Shown here in pieces: positions 1 to 4,889 of a stretch of DNA of 5,840 nucleotides. The first letter of the stretch is position 1. Each line of letters starts with the position of its first letter. The stretch lies in the NCBI GenBank assembly GCA_020849155.1, contig JADLGU010000213.1, positions 1 through 5,840 on the forward strand, written 5' to 3'. The position numbers were made by a program, and so were the translations under genes. The notes below the pieces were generated by a model. The model had not been told where the DNA came from. It searched no databases and saw only the letters and a program-made list of their open reading frames with translations. The stretch is from Rhodocyclaceae bacterium. GTDB taxonomy: Bacteria > Pseudomonadota > Gammaproteobacteria > Burkholderiales > Rhodocyclaceae.

Positions 1-443
1 ATCTGGTAGATGTTGTTGACCTTCTTCCAGTACTCGAGGTCCTGCTTCAGGAGCCTCACCGCCAGTCCGTTGCGCTTGGACTTCGAGTAATACAGCGCCA
101 TCAGGCGGTTGACCTGGGCCTGCAGCAGTTCGTCGCCGCCGGCGTATTTCAGCCCCTCGGCATGCAGCCGCATGGCCTCTTGGTCGAAAGCCTCGTCCCA
201 GCCGTGGTAGCTGGCGACATCCCCCATCGCGCTCAGGGTAACGATCCGGACTTGCGCCAGGTAGGTATCCGTCTGCAGGACCGGATCGGCCAGCTCCTCT
301 CGCATCACCTTCAGGGCGGCATGCCAGTCCTGCTGGGACTTCAGGGTGTTGTAGGTCTGGATGCGCAGCTCGGCCTGGGAGGCGGCAGCCAGGCAGAACA
401 GCACGACGGCCGCCAGTAGGCGGCGAAGCTTGAAGGCGGACAT
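1..443 (-). CDS. Secreted helix-rich protein of unknown function, N-terminal part
   Basis: This open frame starts at ATG 443-441 and leaves the window at its left edge after 147 codons, so the C-terminus is missing. The start is supported by a strong Shine-Dalgarno just upstream. Residues 1-24 look like a Sec signal peptide: positive residues (K5, R7, R8), a hydrophobic core (LLAAVVLFCLAAA) and an S-Q-A site before E25. Cys17 is preceded by V-L-F, which does not fit a lipobox, so cleavage by signal peptidase I is more likely than lipoprotein processing. The mature part is rich in Leu, Ala, Gln and charged residues and looks alpha-helical. It could be TPR-like helical-repeat (residues such as DWHAALKVMREEL), but no family is recognised. 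It is probably periplasmic or exported. It lies 104 bp downstream of the nucleotidyltransferase-fold gene on the same strand but appears to have its own promoter. The reading frame is fairly secure; the function is unknown. Confidence 0.82.
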   Translation of the reverse strand, partial: MSAFKLRRLLAAVVLFCLAAASQAELRIQTYNTLKSQQDWHAALKVMREELADPVLQTDTYLAQVRIVTLSAMGDVASYHGWDEAFDQEAMRLHAEGLKYAGGDELLQAQVNRLMALYYSKSKRNGLAVRLLKQDLEYWKKVNNIYQ

Positions 444-446
444 GAT

Positions 447-454
447 CCCTCCCT
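447..454 (-). promoter_or_regulatory. Strong ribosome binding site for the secreted protein
   Basis: On the minus strand AGGGAGGG sits directly before ATG 443; the GGGAG core is 5 nt from the start codon. This fixes the start of a gene that is cut by the window edge. Confidence 0.7.
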
Positions 455-478
455 TCTGCAAGGTGCTGCGGAAGCTGG

Positions 479-507
479 ATTATGCGCCGCGCGTAAGGGC
501 GTGGAAA
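479..507 (-). promoter_or_regulatory. Candidate sigma-70 promoter for the secreted protein gene
   Basis: On the minus strand, TTTCCA (507-502, 4 of 6 to TTGACA) is followed by a 17-bp spacer and CATAAT (484-479, 5 of 6 to TATAAT). The predicted start, near 472, gives a leader of about 29 nt that contains the AGGGAGGG ribosome binding site. It lies in the 104-bp gap between this gene and the nucleotidyltransferase-fold gene, so the two genes need not share a transcript. It is a match by eye only. Confidence 0.4.
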
Positions 508-547
508 GGGCTCAAATCGATCGGCTGGCCGCCTCGAAGAGGGCACG

Positions 548-1597
548 CTACCGCATCGGCACCGTGCCCGGCCTGGCCGGCACGAACCCGCGCGCCGAAG
601 CCCAGCGGTCAAAATGGGGCCGCAGCATTTCCGGCAGGTCGAGGACGAAATCCGTATCCAGCGGATACGCAATGCGCATGGTGCGGCTGACGGCGTCGAG
701 CAGAAGATTGCCCTGCGCGCTGTCCTTGGGTCTTTTCATCGCATCCCGTTCCGGTTTCTCGGACAGCCACAGCTTGTGCAGGGCCATCCAGCGCGGATCG
801 GGCGCGAAGATCGGGCAACTCCGGTTGTCGCGCGAAGCAATCACATGGCGTACCGGGCGCCCCTTGAGGAGCCATTCCTGTTCCTCGAATATCGCCATCG
901 GCGAAAAAACCTCTTCCCGCGACAGCGTCCTGAACAGGGACGGCGCCACCAGGAGTTCGACCTCGTAGCCCGCCTTGTCGATCGCCTGATAGGGCTTTCT
1001 CTCGTTGATGCGATAGGAGGCGTCGACTGTTTTCAGCGCCTTCATCAGCGGCGAACCGACGGGCTTGTCCGATGACGCGGAAAGGGATATCTGCGCGCCG
1101 CGGCACCAGGCCAGGTCGAAGTCATCGGTCTCGTCAAGGCCTCGCGCGAAACGGCAGCCCGCCTCGATTTCGTAGGCCGCAAAGGCATTGGTGCCGACCA
1201 GCATCAGGCTGTCGCCGAGCAGGCCGGCAATGTCCAGCTCGCGGAGAATCCTGGCTGGCTTCGGCATGGCCACCGGCAGCTTGAGCCTGCGGTAAAGGAC
1301 AACGATTTCCGCCAGCGCTTGCCCTGTCTCCTCGACTGCCGCTTGCGCCGCTTCGCGTTCCGCGAGGAAATCGCCGAGGCGTTTCTCGGTGGCTTCGCTG
1401 CGGACGCCCTGCGTCGTGCCGACATCGCCGGGCCGCCGCTTCACCGTCAGGTACTGTGGATGCCCCCCCTTCGGCGCAAAGAACATCGAACTGGGCAAGG
1501 CATCGCGCCGGCGGACGGCCTCGACCCAGGCGTCATGCCTCTGCGCAAGGTTCGCGGCAACCCGAAGGGCTTCGTCCGAAAACGAGATTAAGTTCAC
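548..1597 (-). CDS. GSU2403/NTP_transf_8-like nucleotidyltransferase-fold protein
   Basis: A 349-residue cytoplasmic protein with no signal peptide or membrane segment. The N-terminal third (about 1-105) has a GHPQYLTVKRRPG stretch and a segment ending in SEATEKRLGDFLAER. These resemble the conserved N-terminal region of NTP_transf_8 (GSU2403-family) proteins. The nucleotidyltransferase core begins at LMLVGTNAFAAYE (131-143), where G135-T136-N137 occupies the place of the GS motif. It is followed by TDDFDLAW (157-164), whose D159-x-D161 pair fits the metal-binding DxD. A third acidic residue may be E214 in YEVELLVAP, where relatives tend to have Asp. The C-terminal PRWMALHKLWLSEKPERDAMKRPKD (268-292) also fits the family. 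The biological role and substrate are not known to me. The start is GTG 1597-1595; an in-frame TAA at 1609-1607 rules out any earlier start, and there is no Shine-Dalgarno. Met38 is the next possible start but would remove family-like sequence. A sampled 60-base line is about 60% GC, clearly lower than in the kinase gene. Family assignment is from motif memory. Confidence 0.8.
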   Translation of the reverse strand: MNLISFSDEALRVAANLAQRHDAWVEAVRRRDALPSSMFFAPKGGHPQYLTVKRRPGDVGTTQGVRSEATEKRLGDFLAEREAAQAAVEETGQALAEIVVLYRRLKLPVAMPKPARILRELDIAGLLGDSLMLVGTNAFAAYEIEAGCRFARGLDETDDFDLAWCRGAQISLSASSDKPVGSPLMKALKTVDASYRINERKPYQAIDKAGYEVELLVAPSLFRTLSREEVFSPMAIFEEQEWLLKGRPVRHVIASRDNRSCPIFAPDPRWMALHKLWLSEKPERDAMKRPKDSAQGNLLLDAVSRTMRIAYPLDTDFVLDLPEMLRPHFDRWASARGFVPARPGTVPMR

Positions 1598-1603
1598 AAC
1601 TAA

Positions 1604-1632
1604 ATGTTAATTAAAAGATTTCACCCATTCAA
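1604..1632 (-). promoter_or_regulatory. Candidate promoter of the nucleotidyltransferase-fold gene, leaderless geometry
   Basis: On the minus strand, TTGAAT (1632-1627, 4 of 6) is followed by a 17-bp spacer and TAACAT (1609-1604, 4 of 6). Six bases separate the -10 from GTG 1597, so transcription would start at about the first base of the start codon. This agrees with the absence of a Shine-Dalgarno before that GTG. Other hexamer pairs could be drawn in such AT-rich DNA, so confidence is modest. Confidence 0.35.
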
Positions 1633-1646
1633 CAGAAAATATTGAA
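1628..1646. repeat. Inverted repeat TTCAA-N9-TTGAA over the -35 region
   Basis: Two 5-bp arms (1628-1632 and 1642-1646) are perfectly complementary and are separated by nine AT-rich bases. The dyad overlaps the candidate -35 element of the nucleotidyltransferase-fold gene, where a repressor would be expected to bind. Arms this short occur by chance in AT-rich DNA, so the operator role is speculative. Confidence 0.3.
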
Positions 1647-1692
1647 CGGCAAGTGTAATTCTTTTATTAACAAATAGTTGTAATGATTTAGG

Positions 1693-2304
1693 CTACTGCA
1701 GGCGCCGCCCGGCGGCCTCGAAGGCGGCCGCCAGTTCCTCGTAATTGCGCGTGACGGGGTACTGCGGGAACTCGTCGATGACGTTCTGCGGCGGACGGAA
1801 CAGGATGCCGGCGTCGGCCTCGGCCAGCATGGCGGTGTCGTTGTAGGAGTCGCCGGCGGCGATGGTCTTGAAGTTGATCGCCTTGAAGGCCTTCACCGAC
1901 TCGCGCTTCTGCTCCGGCATGCGCAGAACGTAGTTGCGCACGAAGCCCGCCTCGTCCACCACCAGCTTGTGGCAGAACAGCGCCGGATAGCCGAGCTGTT
2001 TCATCAGCGGCATGGCGAATTCGTAGAAAGTGTCGGAGAGGATCACCACCTGGAAGCGCTCGCGCAGCCAATTCAGGAAATCGGCCGCGCCTGGCAGGGG
2101 ACCCATCGCCGCGATGACTTTCTGGATATCGGGCAGACCGAGCCCGTGCTGCTTCAGGATCGCCAGGCGTCCCTGCATCAGCTTGTCGTAGTCCGGCTCG
2201 TCGCGCGTGGTGCGGGAGAGCTCGGGAATGCCGGTCCGTTTCGAGAATTCGATCCAGATTTCGGGCACCAGCACCCCCTCCAGATCCAGACAGGCCAGCT
2301 GCAC
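1693..2304 (-). CDS. thrH: ThrH: phosphoserine phosphatase / homoserine phosphotransferase (HAD superfamily)
   Basis: The protein closely follows Pseudomonas aeruginosa ThrH as I recall it. ThrH dephosphorylates phosphoserine and can pass the phosphate to homoserine, linking serine and threonine synthesis; it is cytosolic. Numbered from the GTG start (203 residues; the Pseudomonas protein is about 205), HAD motif I is ACLDLEGVLVPE with the presumed nucleophile D7 and E9, where many HADs have a second Asp. Motif II is VVILSDTFYEF with S90. The motif III Lys lies in the KRESVKAFK segment. Motif IV is AAGDSYNDT with D152 and D156. Start choice: an in-frame ATG at 2343-2341 would add 13 residues absent from the family, has only a weak ribosome site and falls on the best -10 element. 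GTG 2304-2302 has GGGAG 7 nt upstream and puts the motifs at the same residue numbers as in Pseudomonas. It is divergent from the kinase gene. The function call is secure, the start fairly so. Confidence 0.93.
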   Translation of the reverse strand: MQLACLDLEGVLVPEIWIEFSKRTGIPELSRTTRDEPDYDKLMQGRLAILKQHGLGLPDIQKVIAAMGPLPGAADFLNWLRERFQVVILSDTFYEFAMPLMKQLGYPALFCHKLVVDEAGFVRNYVLRMPEQKRESVKAFKAINFKTIAAGDSYNDTAMLAEADAGILFRPPQNVIDEFPQYPVTRNYEELAAAFEAAGRRLQ

Positions 2305-2311
2305 TTCGCTT

Positions 2312-2316
2312 CTCCC
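2312..2316 (-). promoter_or_regulatory. Ribosome binding site deciding the thrH start
   Basis: On the minus strand GGGAG ends 7 nt before GTG 2304. It favours this GTG over the upstream ATG at 2343, before which only a distant GGGA is seen. Confidence 0.55.
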
Positions 2317-2341
2317 GGGGTCATGCGTTGAAAGGTTCGGC

Positions 2342-2347
2342 ATTTTA
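2342..2347 (-). promoter_or_regulatory. Candidate -10 element for thrH
   Basis: TAAAAT on the minus strand matches TATAAT at 5 of 6 positions. Transcription would begin near 2335, giving a leader of about 31 nt that contains the GGGAG site before GTG 2304. The upstream ATG at 2343 overlaps this element and would then not be in the message. No good -35 hexamer is visible 16-19 bp upstream, so an activator or another sigma contact may be needed. Confidence 0.3.
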
Positions 2348-2414
2348 GCCGAATTCCCGCCGGCGAAACGCCCCGCCGCGGGGGTAATATCGGCTTGCGC
2401 ATGCCGACCGAAAC

Positions 2415-4889
2415 GTGACGATGCCCTCCCCTCCCACCTCCCTGCGTTCCGGCATTTGGCCGGTCGTTCTGTTCCTCCTGCTGGCGACCGGCATCGCCGC
2501 GCTCTGGTTTTCGGCGATCGGCGCCTACCGGACGGCGGTGCTCGACGAGCGCGGCCGCGAGCTGCAGGTGATCGCCGATTCGCGCATCGATTTCATCCGT
2601 CTCTGGCTCGATGAGCGACGCAACGACGCCGAGGTGCAGGCCAGCCGCCTGCTGATGGCCGATACCCTGCGGCGCCGCGCCGGCGCCTACTCCCGCAGCC
2701 AGGTGGTCGACCAGCTGGAGGTCGTCCGCCGGGCCTACAATTACAAGGCGGTCTCGCTGGTGAACCTTGACGGCAGGCTGCGCATCGGCGCCGGTCCGCT
2801 GAGCGATTTCGGCCGCGACGCCGCCGTCAAAGCGGCGCGGGCCGCCGGCACCGACGGAAAGGCAATTGTCACGCTCTCCTATCACGCGGAACAGGACGGG
2901 CGCCACCACGTCGACATCGACATCGCCGCGCCGGTGGCCGACGCCCGCCAGCCCGGCGCACCCTTCGTCGGGGCGCTGGTGTTCCACCTCGACTCGCGCA
3001 GCCATCTCGATCCCCTGGTGGAACGCTGGCCGACCGCCAGCGCGAGCGGCGAGGCCTTCCTCTTCGAGCTGGTCGGCGAGCGGATCGTCTTCCTCAGCTC
3101 GCTGCGGCAGGCCGAGCGGGAAACCTTGCACCGGCGGGCAGACGAGGCAGCGCTGCCGGCGGCCCTGGCCGCGCGCGGCAGCCGGGGCCTGATCGAGGGC
3201 ATCGACTACCGCGGCGTGCCGGTGCTGGCCGCCGTCGGCCAGGTGCCGGGGATGCCCTGGTACGTGGTGGCCAAGCTCGACCGGGTGGAAGTGCTGGCGC
3301 CGGTGCGGCGCGAAGCGCTGTGGTCCGGCACGCTCTCGGCGCTGCTGGCGCTGGCGCTCGGCCTGGCCCTCTACTCCTGGCGGCGCCGCGGCCGCAGCGA
3401 GCTGGCCCTGGCGCGCCACGCCGCGACGGAAGAGGCGCTGGCCGCCAGCGAGGCGCGCTTCCGCAAGCTGACCGAGTACTCCTGGGACTATCAGCTGCTC
3501 TACGACCGCAATATGAAAATCGTCCACGCCAGCCCATCGGTAACGCGCGATCTCGGTCACGACCTCGTCGGGAGATCTATCGCGGACGGCAGGGCGACAG
3601 TGCACCCCGAGGATGTCGACAAAGTCGAGGCGGCGCGGCAAGCGGCCCTGGCGCAGCCGCGATTGCCGCAGCGGATCGATCACCGCCTTGGGCGAGGCGA
3701 CGGAATCTGGATCGATGTCGAGGCCTATTTCGTCAACTACTTCGACGACCCCGACATCCGCGCGCTGTGCTACGTGGCGCGCGACGTCAGCGAGCGCCTG
3801 CGGGCGGAGGCGGCGCTGCGCGACAGCGAGGAGCGCTACCGCTTCCTCTTCGAACTCTCGCCCGACGCCGTCTTCGTTCACCGCGACAACGTCCTGCTGA
3901 TCGCCAACGCCGCGGCGGCGCGTCTGTTCCGCGCCGGCTCCGCCCGAGCGCTGGCCGGACTCGACTGGCACGAGCTGGTGGCCCCCGAGGGCTGGCCCGC
4001 CACCGAGCGGCGCATCGCCGCGCTGATGGGCGGCGAGCGCCCCTTCCTGGACCCGGCCGAGCAGCGCTACCGCGCCCGCGACGGCGCCCTCATCGCGGTG
4101 GAGACCACCGCGGCGCGCATCGTCATCGACGGCCGGCCGGCGGTGATGTCGGTGGTGCGCGACATCGCCGAGCGCAAGCAGGCCGAGGCCGAGCGCCTGG
4201 CCGCCGAGCGCCGCCTGCGCGACACCCTGGTGCGCGAAGTGCACCACCGCATCAAGAACCACCTGCAGGGCCTCACCGGCCTGCTGCGCCAGCACGTCGG
4301 CGGCCAGCCGGCGCTGAAGCAGGTGCTGGAGCAGTTCACCACCCAGGTCAACGCCATCTCGGTGGTGCACGGACTGCAGGGCCGCATGCCGTGCGGCCGG
4401 ACCAGCCTGCGCGGCCTGGTCACGGAGATCGCCGCCTTCCTCGGCAGTCTGCTCGGCACGCCGCTGCGCCTGGCGGAAAGCGGCGACCAGTGCTTCATGG
4501 CGCGGCCGTGCGACCACGGGGGCGAATGCCGCCTGACGATCGCCGAGGAGGAATCGGTGCCGGTGGCGCTGATCGTCAACGAGCTGCTCACCAACGCCGT
4601 GCGCCACCGCCTCGGGCCAGCGCCGCTCTCGCTGGACATCCGCTGCGACGAACGCGCCGCCCTGATCTCGATCCGCAATCCCGGCCGGCTCGGCCCCGAT
4701 TTCGATTTCGCCCGGGGTCAGGGGCTCGGCACCGGCCTCGGCCTGGTCCGTTCGCTGCTGCCGCAAAAGGGCATGACCCTGCGGCTGGCCAATGCCGACG
4801 ACGCCTATGTGGAAACGCGGATCGAGCTGACGGCGCCGCTGCTGCAGGACGCCGTGGCAGGCGAGCCTCAGCTTGCCAGCCGGCGATAG
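2415..4889 (+). CDS. Membrane sensor histidine kinase: Cache-like sensor, two PAS, HisKA_2, HATPase
   Basis: An 824-residue inner-membrane kinase. TM1 (about 14-37) and TM2 (about 301-321) flank roughly 260 periplasmic residues that look like a double-Cache ligand sensor; the family is inferred from topology and the Cache-like region after TM1. A cytoplasmic PAS follows at about 344-461 (EARFRKLTEYSWDYQL to CYVARDVSERL) and a second at about 471-587 (SEERYRFLFELSPDAVFV to VVRDIAERKQ). A charged coiled-coil linker leads to the HisKA_2 motif REVHHRIKNHLQGLTGLLRQ (607-626). H611, before R-x-K-N, is the likely phosphoacceptor, with H610 next to it. The N box is IVNELLTNAVRH (720-731; N722, N727) and the G2 box is GTGLGLVRSLLP (772-783). 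Two oddities: NPGRLG (755-760) replaces the usual DxGxG of the G1 box, and C693, C699 and C705 lie in a stretch between HisKA_2 and the N box. No response regulator is in view, so it is an orphan here; HisKA_2 kinases often signal to ANTAR or PhyR-type regulators. The start is GTG 2415 or ATG 2421; neither has a clear Shine-Dalgarno. The signal sensed is unknown. Confidence 0.9.
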   Translation: MTMPSPPTSLRSGIWPVVLFLLLATGIAALWFSAIGAYRTAVLDERGRELQVIADSRIDFIRLWLDERRNDAEVQASRLLMADTLRRRAGAYSRSQVVDQLEVVRRAYNYKAVSLVNLDGRLRIGAGPLSDFGRDAAVKAARAAGTDGKAIVTLSYHAEQDGRHHVDIDIAAPVADARQPGAPFVGALVFHLDSRSHLDPLVERWPTASASGEAFLFELVGERIVFLSSLRQAERETLHRRADEAALPAALAARGSRGLIEGIDYRGVPVLAAVGQVPGMPWYVVAKLDRVEVLAPVRREALWSGTLSALLALALGLALYSWRRRGRSELALARHAATEEALAASEARFRKLTEYSWDYQLLYDRNMKIVHASPSVTRDLGHDLVGRSIADGRATVHPEDVDKVEAARQAALAQPRLPQRIDHRLGRGDGIWIDVEAYFVNYFDDPDIRALCYVARDVSERLRAEAALRDSEERYRFLFELSPDAVFVHRDNVLLIANAAAARLFRAGSARALAGLDWHELVAPEGWPATERRIAALMGGERPFLDPAEQRYRARDGALIAVETTAARIVIDGRPAVMSVVRDIAERKQAEAERLAAERRLRDTLVREVHHRIKNHLQGLTGLLRQHVGGQPALKQVLEQFTTQVNAISVVHGLQGRMPCGRTSLRGLVTEIAAFLGSLLGTPLRLAESGDQCFMARPCDHGGECRLTIAEEESVPVALIVNELLTNAVRHRLGPAPLSLDIRCDERAALISIRNPGRLGPDFDFARGQGLGTGLGLVRSLLPQKGMTLRLANADDAYVETRIELTAPLLQDAVAGEPQLASRR

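Larger units (their letters stand above)
1598..1692. other. AT-rich intergenic island (about 25% GC)
   Basis: By hand count, 24 of the 95 bases between the thrH stop and the GTG of the nucleotidyltransferase-fold gene are G or C, in a window that is otherwise strongly GC-rich. The island holds the candidate promoter for the downstream gene, a TTCAA-N9-TTGAA dyad, a perfect TTAATTAA palindrome (1607-1614) and a weak imperfect dyad around TTAACAAATAGTTGTAA (1667-1683). No GC-rich hairpin with a T-run follows thrH, so no intrinsic terminator is called. Such DNA is a typical target for H-NS/MvaT-like proteins or may mark an insertion edge; both are inferences. Confidence 0.75.
2305..2414. other. 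Divergent regulatory gap between thrH and the sensor kinase
   Basis: About 110 bp serve both divergent genes. It holds the thrH -10 candidate. For the kinase there is an isolated TAATAT (2385-2390, 4 of 6 to TATAAT) without a recognisable -35. A GC-rich patch includes GGCG-AAA-CGCC (2362-2372) and CCCGC/GCGGG arms (2356-2360 and 2378-2382), which could form small hairpins or a protein site. None of these is strong enough to assign a regulator. Confidence 0.4.

Noticed and set aside
508..540. Possible terminator hairpin (TCGATCGGCTGGCCGCCTCGA region) between the nucleotidyltransferase-fold gene and the secreted protein gene
   Set aside because: The central stem would have only a 2-nt loop, pairing does not extend cleanly and no T-run follows on the minus strand.
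501..1075. Plus-strand open frames opposite the nucleotidyltransferase-fold gene
   Set aside because: The minus-strand frame has recognisable family motifs throughout, while the plus-strand products match nothing and have no ribosome binding sites that I could see.
2178..4766. An 862-codon open frame on the minus strand opposite the sensor kinase and overlapping the 5' end of thrH
   Set aside because: Its product is a low-complexity mix of Arg, Ala, Gln, Gly, His and Val with no domain. It is a shadow of the GC-rich kinase reading frame, and its end also covers the clear thrH N-terminus. Length alone is not evidence in DNA this GC-rich.
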